A stretch of DNA of 5,462 nucleotides, from assembly GCA_900552975.1 (NCBI GenBank), contig UWSL01000094.1, positions 1-5,462 on the forward strand, read 5' to 3'. Source of the stretch: an uncultured Mycoplasmatota bacterium. GTDB lineage: Bacteria > Bacillota_I > Bacilli_A > RF39 > UBA660. A program made the translations under genes and the position numbers. Of the stretch, positions 1 through 5,462 are shown piece by piece. Position 1 is the first letter of the stretch, and the number at the start of each line of letters is the position of its first letter. The notes under the pieces were generated by a model. The model did no database searches and was not told where the DNA came from. It saw only the letters and a list, made by a program, of their open reading frames with translations.

Positions 1-967
1 CTTCTTCATAGTTTTGGTAGGTTGTTTCTGTACAAGATGGTATTTTTTGTGATAAACCTGTACGAGTATGACTTCGATTAAATATTTCATCTGTTTTATT
101 AAAATATTTATATTGTTCTTTAGCATCATCCCAAGTTAAATCAACATTATAATATCCATCTAATTTAACAATATTCCAAGCGTGAGCTTCCTTGGCAAAA
201 CCAACAATATAATAACATGGAATGTTTAGTTTGGTTAATAATAATTGGAAAGCTTTGGCATAACCAGCACAAACAGTTTTTTTATTTACAATAGCACTAT
301 ATGCACTTTGATTATTAGGAGCATTTTCATCGTAAGTTATTTGCCTAATTAACAAATCATGAATATATTTTTCTTTTTCATAAGCTGTTTCTAAGTTATA
401 AGCTCCTTTTAGTAATTCATTTACTTCTTGATTAAATTCCTGTTGAGTTTCTTTGATATCAGCAATTGCAGTATTAAAAGTTAGAGTTATTTCAACAACT
501 CGATTATCGCGAGTATATTTGTATGTATAATCGTTACCCAACCAAAATAATTCAGGATGATCATAATAAATAGCATCAATTGTTTCATCAACTTCTTCAA
601 TATTGACATTTTCACTAACAGAAAATGTTTTGTTAAGAGCTTTGGCATTGGCATAAATTTGCTTATATAATAAGGTTTCGTTATTGTTTAAAAGACTGTA
701 ATAAGGATAATATAAAACATTAAAATTATATTCTTCACCAGTTAAATTAGATGAGGTTAATTCAGAGAAAGTTTTCTCATCTATTAGCGACCCTTTAGAT
801 GATTGATTGGTCTTTTTATAATCAATGGTGCCAGTTGATGAAAATAAACTCTCAACACGATTTGTCAAAATATCACTAAAGTTGAATGATTTAATTGAAA
901 ATAAACTTACAACAGCAGCAGTAACAATTAAAATAACAAAGAAAAAATTTACTTTTTTTGTTTGCAA
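1..967 (-). CDS. Membrane-anchored transglutaminase-like cysteine protein (3' end beyond window)
   Basis: Seen: an open frame of 322 codons that runs off the left edge. It begins at TTG (967-965), six bases after a G-rich Shine-Dalgarno run (974-979). An in-frame stop lies upstream at 1000-998, and no ATG occurs in the visible frame, so TTG is the only sensible start. Residues about 4-26 form a basic-then-hydrophobic signal peptide or anchor (KKVNFFFVILIVTAAVVSLF). A middle region carries HPELFWLG. The C-terminal part has the transglutaminase-core triad in order: Cys233 in TVCAGYAKAF, His262 in EAHAWN and Asp276 in NVDLTWDD. Family knowledge: bacterial proteins of this superfamily are extracytoplasmic cysteine proteases or transferases, some linked to the cell wall. 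Inference: an anchored surface enzyme facing outward, substrate unknown. It is the last visible gene of the leftward block, 67 bases after the DUF2779 gene. The domain call is firm; the substrate is not known. Confidence 0.88.
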   Translation of the reverse strand, partial: MQTKKVNFFFVILIVTAAVVSLFSIKSFNFSDILTNRVESLFSSTGTIDYKKTNQSSKGSLIDEKTFSELTSSNLTGEEYNFNVLYYPYYSLLNNNETLLYKQIYANAKALNKTFSVSENVNIEEVDETIDAIYYDHPELFWLGNDYTYKYTRDNRVVEITLTFNTAIADIKETQQEFNQEVNELLKGAYNLETAYEKEKYIHDLLIRQITYDENAPNNQSAYSAIVNKKTVCAGYAKAFQLLLTKLNIPCYYIVGFAKEAHAWNIVKLDGYYNVDLTWDDAKEQYKYFNKTDEIFNRSHTRTGLSQKIPSCTETTYQNYEE

Positions 968-973
968 AATGTG

Positions 974-979
974 CCCCCC
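974..979 (-). promoter_or_regulatory. G-run ribosome binding site that decides the TTG start
   Basis: On the minus strand the sequence reads six A followed by six G, then a six-base spacer and TTG. The uninterrupted G run only partly matches the usual GGAGG, but position and spacing fit. Together with the signal-anchor sequence that follows immediately, it supports TTG at 967 as the start. Confidence 0.65.
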
Positions 980-994
980 TTTTTTATGCCGTTT

Positions 995-1000
995 ATTTTA
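995..1000 (-). promoter_or_regulatory. Possible extended -10 promoter element for the transglutaminase-like gene
   Basis: The minus strand reads TGTTAAAAT here, matching an extended -10 (TGnTAtAAT) with TAAAAT at 1000-995. Initiation about seven bases downstream would give a leader of roughly 20 bases containing the G-run ribosome site. No good -35 is present; the best at 18-base spacing is TTATCG, three of six. The background is AT-rich, so chance is possible and the gene may simply be read through from upstream. Confidence 0.3.
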
Positions 1001-1034
1001 ACACAAAATAAATAAATACGATAATTTTTCTCTC

Positions 1035-2504
1035 TTATTTTACTAAGTTTTGTAAGAAGCTATAAATTTCAGTCAATGCATAAGTGTTTAAATGAACATA
1101 ATTAATTAAATTTTGGGATTTTTTAAGTTGTTCTTTTGATGAAGATTTAAATAATTTTAGATAAGTTAGACAGGCTTCATTGTCATCATGAACTTGAGAT
1201 AATTTTTGATAATTTAACTCAGAATCATTTGGAAAAAGAGCTTTTAAAACATCTTTAAATAAATATGAATCATGCATTTCTTTGCAATAATAATCATAAT
1301 TATAAAATGGATACATTAAGTCTTGAAGGCTATTGCTGATACTTAAAAGTTGTTTTTTTATATCAGGATACAAAGAAGCTAAGTCTTGAAGTAATTCTTT
1401 TTTTAAAGGGACGTTATATGTTATTAAAGTAACATTATTCGGAATATTGTTTATTAAAGACTCGGCTAATAAGCGACGAGGATCACCATCTTCTTTACTT
1501 AAATAATCAATATAATTAAAGTTATTAGTCGTTTTATTTAGATAAGCAATGGAATATTGAAAAGGAATCTTTTGATAAGGTTTAGAATTATTGTAAAGTG
1601 GCACAATTGGTTGAAAATAAGTAATGTCAATAAAGTATATAGGTTTTGACATTTTATTAAAAAAAGCCAAAATATTTTCTTTATTGATATAAGGAGACGG
1701 ATTATATAGTTCATAGTACATTGGTAATTTAAAAGTATTTTTTAAATTTGTTTTTAAAAGCATTTCATAAGTGTACAATCCATGCTGATACAATTCTATT
1801 TTGCTTTGGGCAGATAAACGAGGTAAGTTAAAAACATTATTTGGTTGTAAAAAAGAATGACAATAATTAAAAAATGAGCATTTTTCTGGTGTTAAACACT
1901 TGATGTTAAGATCTGCTGATGGTTCTTTTTGTTGATCTAAATAAGCAACAAATTTATTGATATTGTCTTTTACTTCATTTAATGATGAAAGAATTAAATA
2001 AGTACAATCGTCAAGATGAAAAAATTTAAAATAATCGATTACTTCGTTAAAAATATAGTCAGTGTTAATGTAAAGTTGGCATATTTTAACTATATTGTAT
2101 CCAAGTTTATGTAAAATGGATGTTTGATATTTTAATTCTTCTAAATAGATTCCTTTTATTGCTGGGGCTTGTTTGACAGAATAGATGGTTACTTCATTGT
2201 TTTCTTGATGAAAAATATCTATGGTACAAAGGCAATCTTCATAAAAAAAAGTAGCTCCTACTATAGTTGAAGTATTTGCTAAAGCTTTTTTAGTTGCTTC
2301 TAATTTATGAGATATATCTAATTTGGAAGATATTTCTATACATGAAGAAAAAAAAGATTGAGCTATAGAAAGAAGCGAGATATTATTTATGATATTTGTT
2401 TTTGATTTTACAGATTGAGATGCCAATTGTGGAAAGTTGTTGTCAAGCCAAAGCTTTTTGGGACAATATATAGCGTCACAATATTTTAAATTTGACAAAT
2501 TCAT
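1035..2504 (-). CDS. DUF2779 family protein: Cas4/RecB-like plus DnaQ-like modules, catalytic residues eroded
   Basis: A 489-residue protein. The ATG at 2504 is preferred because AAAGG (2517-2513) lies eight bases upstream; in-frame GTG (2513) and ATG (2510) overlap or abut that site. The N-terminal half resembles Cas4/RecB-like nucleases. It has Cys9 and Cys14 in YCDAIYCPKKLWL, a motif II-like Asp96, a motif III-like region reading YSVKQ (108-112) where E-V-K is usual, a Q-motif at YQTSIL (126-131), and Cys203/Cys209/Cys215, which could hold a 4Fe-4S cluster with an N-terminal Cys. The C-terminal half has DUF2779 signatures: FIDITYFQP (291-299), KIPFQYS, EDGDPRRL (338-345), ITYN (361-364), QDLM and DSYLFKDVLKAL. 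The family usually reads D-x-E at the first; here it is Asp293-x-Thr295. Inference: a structural or regulatory relative of a nuclease, possibly inactive. Its biological role is unknown. It lies 24 bases after the HEXXH gene, probably co-transcribed. Confidence 0.8.
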   Translation of the reverse strand: MNLSNLKYCDAIYCPKKLWLDNNFPQLASQSVKSKTNIINNISLLSIAQSFFSSCIEISSKLDISHKLEATKKALANTSTIVGATFFYEDCLCTIDIFHQENNEVTIYSVKQAPAIKGIYLEELKYQTSILHKLGYNIVKICQLYINTDYIFNEVIDYFKFFHLDDCTYLILSSLNEVKDNINKFVAYLDQQKEPSADLNIKCLTPEKCSFFNYCHSFLQPNNVFNLPRLSAQSKIELYQHGLYTYEMLLKTNLKNTFKLPMYYELYNPSPYINKENILAFFNKMSKPIYFIDITYFQPIVPLYNNSKPYQKIPFQYSIAYLNKTTNNFNYIDYLSKEDGDPRRLLAESLINNIPNNVTLITYNVPLKKELLQDLASLYPDIKKQLLSISNSLQDLMYPFYNYDYYCKEMHDSYLFKDVLKALFPNDSELNYQKLSQVHDDNEACLTYLKLFKSSSKEQLKKSQNLINYVHLNTYALTEIYSFLQNLVK

Positions 2505-2512
2505 TGGCATCA

Positions 2513-2517
2513 CCTTT
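2513..2517 (-). promoter_or_regulatory. Ribosome binding site AAAGG deciding the DUF2779 start
   Basis: AAAGG on the minus strand is followed by an eight-base spacer and ATG at 2504. The alternative GTG (2513) overlaps this site and the ATG at 2510 is only two bases from it. The protein therefore most likely begins MNLSNLKYC rather than three residues earlier. Confidence 0.65.
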
Positions 2518-2528
2518 ACTACATTATA

Positions 2529-3455
2529 CTACTTTTCTAAAACCAATTTTACTCCATTGTGAGTTGTTACTTCATATTTGTTTAAGACTTCTTCTAAACA
2601 AATTTCATTATCAAATATATTTTGAATATAATTTAAAATTTCCTTTTTAAGTGCTAAATTTCCTTTACTATAAATAGAATACAATTGATAAGCTTTGATA
2701 GTTGAAGATATATATTTACTTGAAGATTCTGCTACTTCTAGCGAAAAATAATCACTAACATTATTTTCACGAAGTGATGATATGCTATCATCTAAGAGTT
2801 TTAAACGATAGTTAAGGATAAAATCTAAATAAGGAGTATTTTCTAAAGAAAGAAATTCTAAAAAGATACTTAATACTTCACTATTGATAAAAGAAGTTAC
2901 ACTCCCCTTTTGACTATCTAACTGTGTATGAGTTACTTCATGAACATAGGTAGCAGTTGAAATTGGTGTAATATAGCTACTTAAACTAATACTTCTAAAT
3001 AAAATAGGTGTTTTTTTTATGTAACTAAGATTTAAATCTTCAACGATAGCATAAAAAGCTAATGTTAAACCGTAGATAAAATCTACATCTTTTAAAAGTA
3101 AGGGTAAATTATAAGGATGAATAGAAGGATAACTATTTAATTTATCAAGCATTTCTTCTGATGATTCAGGTTCAAAATATTGTAATGCATCCAATTCTTC
3201 TTCACTTATAGATCTTATTTTATGAAGACGAAAATATCGGTCAAAAAAAGCTTGCCCTTTTTCAAGAACACTTTTAATATTAGATGCTGGTAATTGGGAA
3301 AAAGGTAAAGATAATTCTTTAACTTTAGCTTGAAACTTCAGTAAGTTTTCAGAAATGCCAACAATATTAGATTCAGTCTTGTATCCATATACGTATTTAT
3401 TAATAAACCATTGTTGTTGCTCTGTTAATTCTATTTCATCTCTTATTGTTTCCAT
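2529..3455 (-). CDS. Putative HEXXH zinc metallopeptidase-like protein (compact, M3-like motif)
   Basis: A 308-residue protein without signal peptide or clear membrane segment, so probably cytoplasmic. Seen: a zincin motif HEVTH at residues 172-176, within TYVHEVTHTQL. It is followed 17 residues later by Glu193 in NSEVLSIFLEFL, a candidate third zinc ligand. The pattern E-x-x-S-x-x-x-E (193-200) recalls the helix that supplies the zinc-binding Glu in M3 oligopeptidases (PepF/thimet type). There, however, the spacing is about 25 residues and whole proteins are roughly twice this length. The N-terminal 150 residues are mostly helical-looking and not recognised. Start: ATG at 3455 with AAAAAAGGATG upstream at good spacing. 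The gene lies 48 bases after the carboxypeptidase and 24 bases before the DUF2779 gene, which suggests one operon. Inference: a cytoplasmic peptidase of unknown substrate. A non-catalytic zinc protein is possible. The motif is certain; the family assignment is tentative. Confidence 0.6.
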   Translation of the reverse strand: METIRDEIELTEQQQWFINKYVYGYKTESNIVGISENLLKFQAKVKELSLPFSQLPASNIKSVLEKGQAFFDRYFRLHKIRSISEEELDALQYFEPESSEEMLDKLNSYPSIHPYNLPLLLKDVDFIYGLTLAFYAIVEDLNLSYIKKTPILFRSISLSSYITPISTATYVHEVTHTQLDSQKGSVTSFINSEVLSIFLEFLSLENTPYLDFILNYRLKLLDDSISSLRENNVSDYFSLEVAESSSKYISSTIKAYQLYSIYSKGNLALKKEILNYIQNIFDNEICLEEVLNKYEVTTHNGVKLVLEK

Positions 3456-3461
3456 GTAATC

Positions 3462-3499
3462 ATCCTTTTTTATTAATTTAATAAGTTATTATAAAGGAT
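3462..3499 (-). promoter_or_regulatory. Nested inverted repeat covering the HEXXH gene's ribosome binding site
   Basis: In the 48-base gap, ATCCTTT (3499-3493 on the minus strand) is complementary to AAAGGAT (3468-3462), which contains the Shine-Dalgarno of the next gene. Between them lies TTATTAAATTAATAA (3484-3470), a palindrome with a single central base. Folded in RNA, the outer stem would hide the ribosome site. The inner arms are pure A/T and the outer stem is only seven pairs, so stability is modest. A TATAAT at 3493-3488 also lies in this gap. There is no GC-rich stem with a U tract, so this is not a convincing terminator. Confidence 0.3.
3488..3493 (-). promoter_or_regulatory. Possible internal promoter -10 (TATAAT) before the HEXXH gene
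   Basis: A perfect TATAAT is present on the minus strand, about 33 bases before the start codon at 3455. The best -35 at 17-base spacing is TGGTAA (3516-3511), inside the end of the carboxypeptidase gene and matching TTGACA at only three positions. In such AT-rich DNA a perfect -10 alone is weak evidence. It may give some extra expression of the downstream genes. Confidence 0.3.
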
Positions 3500-3503
3500 T
3501 TCC

Positions 3504-4643
3504 TTAGATATTACCAGTAATTATTTGTTTTAGATTAGTAAAATATAAACTTATAATATTTTGTTTTTTTATGTTTTCAGCAATTGTTAAAGATATTTGG
3601 CTAACAACTTGATTATTATTGTCAAGAATTGTTAATTTTCCTACTTTATCTCCTTTTTTTACTGGAGCTGTTACTTTATTGGTTTCTATCTTATAATGAT
3701 ATTCTTTTTTTTCATTTTGTTTTAATAAATCCGTGGCGTCTTCTAGAGTAATTAAACTGGTTTTATTTTTTTGCCCCTTTAAAATTTCAATCGTTCCAAC
3801 TTCTTTATTTTTTTTGATAATTGTGTTTAGTTTATAAGTATTAAAAGCATAATTTAAGAGGCTTGTTGTATCGGCACTACGATGTTCACTCGTATCAGCT
3901 CCCATGACAACTGTTATAAAGCGTATATTATTTTTTTTAGCAGTTGAAGTCAAACAATATCCAGCTGGTTTAGTATAACCGGTTTTTAAGCCATCAACAC
4001 CTTCATAAAAACGAACTAATTTATTAGTATTAACAAGCCAAAATTTAGTGCCATCTGGTTTATTTAAATAATCTTCATATAAAGATGTATAATTAAGAAT
4101 TTGCGGATGTTTTAATAACTCTTTAGCTATCATGGCCATATCATAAGCACTGGAATAATGATTTTCAGCATCTAAGCCATGAACATTAACAAAGTTAGTA
4201 TTTTTCAAACCTAATTCTTGGACTTTTTCATTCATCATATTAATAAATTCTTCTAAAGATCCACCAATATATTCAGCAATGGCAACGGCCGCATCATTTC
4301 CACTTGCTAAAGCAACACTTTTTATTAACTCTTCCAATTTAATACTTGAATTTTCTTCTAAAAAGACCTGACTGCCTCCCATGCCTGAGGCATTTTTACT
4401 AATTGTAACAGCATCATTTAGATGTACTCTCCCCTCATCTAAGGCTTCCATAGTTAATAATAAAGTCATTAATTTAGTCATGGAAGCTGGAGCACGACGT
4501 TCATGAATATTTAATTCATAAATAATCTTATTAGTAGTTGGTTCAATTAAGATTGCAGAAGCAGAATATTGAGTTAAATCTAAAGCTTTAATTGATAAAA
4601 TTGGTATTAACGAGATAAGAATTAAAAAAATTATTTTTTTCAT
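3504..4643 (-). CDS. dacF: D-alanyl-D-alanine carboxypeptidase, penicillin-binding protein of family S11 (DacA/DacF type)
   Basis: A 379-residue protein, the normal length for low-molecular-weight PBP5-type enzymes, which remove the terminal D-Ala from peptidoglycan stem peptides outside the membrane. Seen: a signal peptide at residues 1-20 (MKKIIFLILISLIPILSIKA). All three active-site motifs of the serine transpeptidase fold are present: S54-M-T-K57 (SxxK, with Ser54 the acyl-enzyme nucleophile), S114-G-N116 (SxN) and K220-T-G222 (KTG). Other conserved blocks are NVHGLDAENHYSSAYDMA and GYTKPAGYC. Residues about 275-358 match the beta-rich PBP5 C-terminal domain. The tail (362-379) looks like the amphipathic helix that anchors such enzymes to the membrane. 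The start is ATG at 4643, supported by the signal peptide, although no Shine-Dalgarno precedes it. It is the first gene of the leftward block. The enzyme class is firm; the choice between dacA and dacF is not resolved. Confidence 0.96.
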   Translation of the reverse strand: MKKIIFLILISLIPILSIKALDLTQYSASAILIEPTTNKIIYELNIHERRAPASMTKLMTLLLTMEALDEGRVHLNDAVTISKNASGMGGSQVFLEENSSIKLEELIKSVALASGNDAAVAIAEYIGGSLEEFINMMNEKVQELGLKNTNFVNVHGLDAENHYSSAYDMAMIAKELLKHPQILNYTSLYEDYLNKPDGTKFWLVNTNKLVRFYEGVDGLKTGYTKPAGYCLTSTAKKNNIRFITVVMGADTSEHRSADTTSLLNYAFNTYKLNTIIKKNKEVGTIEILKGQKNKTSLITLEDATDLLKQNEKKEYHYKIETNKVTAPVKKGDKVGKLTILDNNNQVVSQISLTIAENIKKQNIISLYFTNLKQIITGNI

Positions 4644-4652
4644 GTTTACAAA

Positions 4653-4681
4653 TTGAACGTTTTTTTACTCTTAAATATATG
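4653..4681 (+). promoter_or_regulatory. Possible promoter of the PG-binding gene, overlapping the divergent one
   Basis: TTGAAC (4653-4658, four of six) is followed by 17 bases and TATATG (4676-4681, four of six). Initiation near 4688 would give a leader of about 75 bases ending in the AAGGAG ribosome site. It lies almost exactly over the carboxypeptidase promoter on the other strand. Other AT-rich -10-like words occur nearer the gene, so this assignment is weak. Confidence 0.3.
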
Positions 4682-4690
4682 ACTGGTCAA
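4662..4690 (-). promoter_or_regulatory. Sigma-A-like promoter of the carboxypeptidase gene
   Basis: On the minus strand, TTGACC (4690-4685, five of six to TTGACA) is followed by exactly 17 bases and TAAAAA (4667-4662, four of six to TATAAT). Initiation would fall near 4655, leaving a leader of only about 10-17 bases before the ATG at 4643. The lack of any Shine-Dalgarno in that stretch fits a very short leader. Confidence 0.55.
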
Positions 4691-4747
4691 TTAAATGAAT
4701 TTTAAATTAAACATAAGTTAACTTTTGAAATAAATATTTTTATTAAA

Positions 4748-4753
4748 AAGGAG
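4748..4753 (+). promoter_or_regulatory. Ribosome binding site AAGGAG of the PG-binding gene
   Basis: A strong AAGGAG, nine bases before ATG at 4763, fixes the start. This matters because the protein then begins directly with a PG-binding domain and has no room for a signal peptide. Confidence 0.8.
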
Positions 4754-4762
4754 AAATTAATC

Positions 4763-5462
4763 ATGTTATTACAATTAGGAGATAAAGGAGATAATGTTAA
4801 ATATCTTCAATATGGATTACACATTTTATGTTGTTCACCAAATGGTTTTGATGGTGAATTTGGAAATGGCACACTTACTGCCGTAAAGAAATTCCAATCT
4901 AAATATGGATTAGTTAGTGATGGAATAGTAGGTGATGTTACTTGGAATACTTTAAAAAATGAAATTGCTACAATTCAAGCTCAATTAAATAAAAAAGGTT
5001 GTAGCGTTGGTACTGTTGATGGTATAGCTGGTCCTGCTACCTATAATGCTGTTATTTCATTCCAAAATAAAAATGGTTTAACTGCTGATGGACAAGTTGG
5101 TACTGCAACTTGGGATATTTTATTTGACACTGTATCTGGTGGAACTACTCATACTAGAATATTAAAAGTTACTTCCCCTTTAATGTACGGTGAAGATATT
5201 AAAGCTGTTCAAAACAAGCTGAACTCTTTAGGTTACAACTGTGGTACTGCTGATGGTTATTATGGTAATGCTACTAAATCTGCTGTTATCAGCTTTCAAT
5301 CTGCTAAGGGGCTTACTGCTGATGGTGAAGTTGGTCCTGCTACTTGGAATGCTTTATTTAGCTCTTCTTCAACTTCTACTGGGAGTAGCTATACTAGATT
5401 ATTAAAGGTTACTTCACCTTTAATGTACGGTGAAGATATTAAAGCTGTTCAAAACAAATTAA
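4763..5462 (+). CDS. Tandem PG_binding_1 domain protein (C-terminus beyond window)
   Basis: The first 233 codons are visible and the frame is open at the right edge. Seen: three complete peptidoglycan-binding domains of the PG_binding_1 type at about residues 5-65, 68-122 and 140-199, and the beginning of a fourth from about 220. Each complete one ends in the classic signature, for example DGEFG-x-TLTAVKKFQ...DGIVGDVTWNTL, DGIAGPATYNAVISFQ...DGQVGTATWDIL and DGYYGNATKSAVISFQ...DGEVGPATWNAL. Domains 3 and 4 begin with an identical segment (R-x-LKVTSPLMYGEDIKAVQNKL) and are joined by a Ser/Thr/Gly-rich linker (200-209). The N-terminus MLLQLGDKGDNVKYLQ is itself domain 1, so there is no signal peptide. 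Family knowledge: such repeats target cell-wall enzymes (amidases, lysozymes, DUF1906 glycoside hydrolases), usually fused to a catalytic domain. Inference: a wall hydrolase or binding protein whose catalytic part may lie beyond the edge, with export by an unknown route. Confidence 0.88.
   Translation, partial: MLLQLGDKGDNVKYLQYGLHILCCSPNGFDGEFGNGTLTAVKKFQSKYGLVSDGIVGDVTWNTLKNEIATIQAQLNKKGCSVGTVDGIAGPATYNAVISFQNKNGLTADGQVGTATWDILFDTVSGGTTHTRILKVTSPLMYGEDIKAVQNKLNSLGYNCGTADGYYGNATKSAVISFQSAKGLTADGEVGPATWNALFSSSSTSTGSSYTRLLKVTSPLMYGEDIKAVQNKL
5151..5462 (+). repeat. 240-base tandem direct repeat inside the PG-binding gene
   Basis: Positions 5151-5217 and 5391-5457 align at an offset of exactly 240 bases (80 codons) with three mismatches in 67, including 41 identical bases in a row (5177-5217). 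One mismatch changes Ile to Leu and the other two are silent. The second copy is cut by the window edge. The unit corresponds to one linker plus one PG-binding domain, so this is an in-frame domain duplication, recent or kept uniform by recombination. Confidence 0.9.

Larger units (their letters stand above)
4644..4762. other. Divergent intergenic region (119 bases)
   Basis: This spacer separates the leftward carboxypeptidase gene from the rightward PG-binding gene and must hold promoters for both. Besides the promoter candidates listed separately, it has a perfect ten-base palindrome AAGTTAACTT (4715-4724) and a small inverted repeat TGAC-TG-GTCA (4680-4689) over the carboxypeptidase -35. 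Both are short enough to be chance. No coding potential or RNA gene was seen. Confidence 0.7.

Noticed and set aside
968..1034. Intrinsic terminator between the DUF2779 and transglutaminase-like genes
   Set aside because: The gap is nearly all A/T and has no GC-containing hairpin followed by a T tract in the direction of transcription.
1035..2504. A CRISPR link suggested by the Cas4-like N-terminal half of the DUF2779 protein
   Set aside because: No repeat-spacer array or other cas gene is present, and the DUF2779 family is not itself a CRISPR marker.
4715..4724. AAGTTAACTT palindrome as an operator
   Set aside because: A perfect ten-base palindrome of mostly A/T is expected by chance at this composition, and no second copy was seen.
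1..5462. Mollicutes with UGA read as tryptophan, suggested by extreme AT content and the DUF2779 gene
   Set aside because: Tryptophan is TGG in every frame examined, no in-frame TGA was needed, and a D,D-carboxypeptidase implies a peptidoglycan wall.
4763..5462. Prophage endolysin, suggested by a signal-less PG-binding protein
   Set aside because: No holin, phage structural gene or integrase is visible, and the neighbours look like housekeeping wall genes. It stays possible only if the sequence beyond the edge shows phage genes.

Overview
The window is a very AT-rich stretch of bacterial chromosome. It carries one leftward block of four genes and, divergent from it, one rightward gene cut by the right edge. 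Low G+C, AT-biased codons, Shine-Dalgarno sites of the AAGGAG/AAAGG type and a penicillin-binding D,D-carboxypeptidase point to a walled, low-GC Firmicute. It could be an Erysipelotrichia or RF39-like uncultured gut Bacilli member, but that placement is inferred. Tryptophan is written TGG and no in-frame TGA was seen, so there is no sign of the Mycoplasma genetic code.

Layout, in order of transcription on the minus strand. (1) 4643-3504: a DacA/DacF-type D-alanyl-D-alanine carboxypeptidase. (2) 3455-2529: a compact cytoplasmic HEXXH metallopeptidase-like protein whose motif spacing recalls family M3. (3) 2504-1035: a DUF2779 protein with a Cas4/RecB-like N-terminal half and a DnaQ-like C-terminal half, in which key catalytic acids of both halves look substituted. 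(4) 967 to beyond position 1: a membrane-anchored transglutaminase-like (Cys-His-Asp) protein that starts at TTG and is cut by the left edge. Gaps are 48, 24 and 67 bases and no convincing intrinsic terminator lies between them, so they may form one operon, with weak internal promoters possible.

On the plus strand, 4763 to beyond 5462 encodes a protein of tandem PG_binding_1 domains. It has three full domains and the start of a fourth, with no signal peptide at its N-terminus. Part of its DNA is an almost exact 240-base tandem repeat.

The 119-base divergent intergenic region (4644-4762) holds a good sigma-A-like promoter for the carboxypeptidase. That promoter would give an unusually short leader with no Shine-Dalgarno. 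A weaker opposing promoter overlaps it. Three of the five genes (carboxypeptidase, transglutaminase-like protein, PG-binding protein) suit a cell-envelope theme. The roles of the DUF2779 and HEXXH proteins are not known from sequence. No RNA genes, CRISPR array, insertion sequence or origin was seen, and no stretch over 300 bases lacks a gene.
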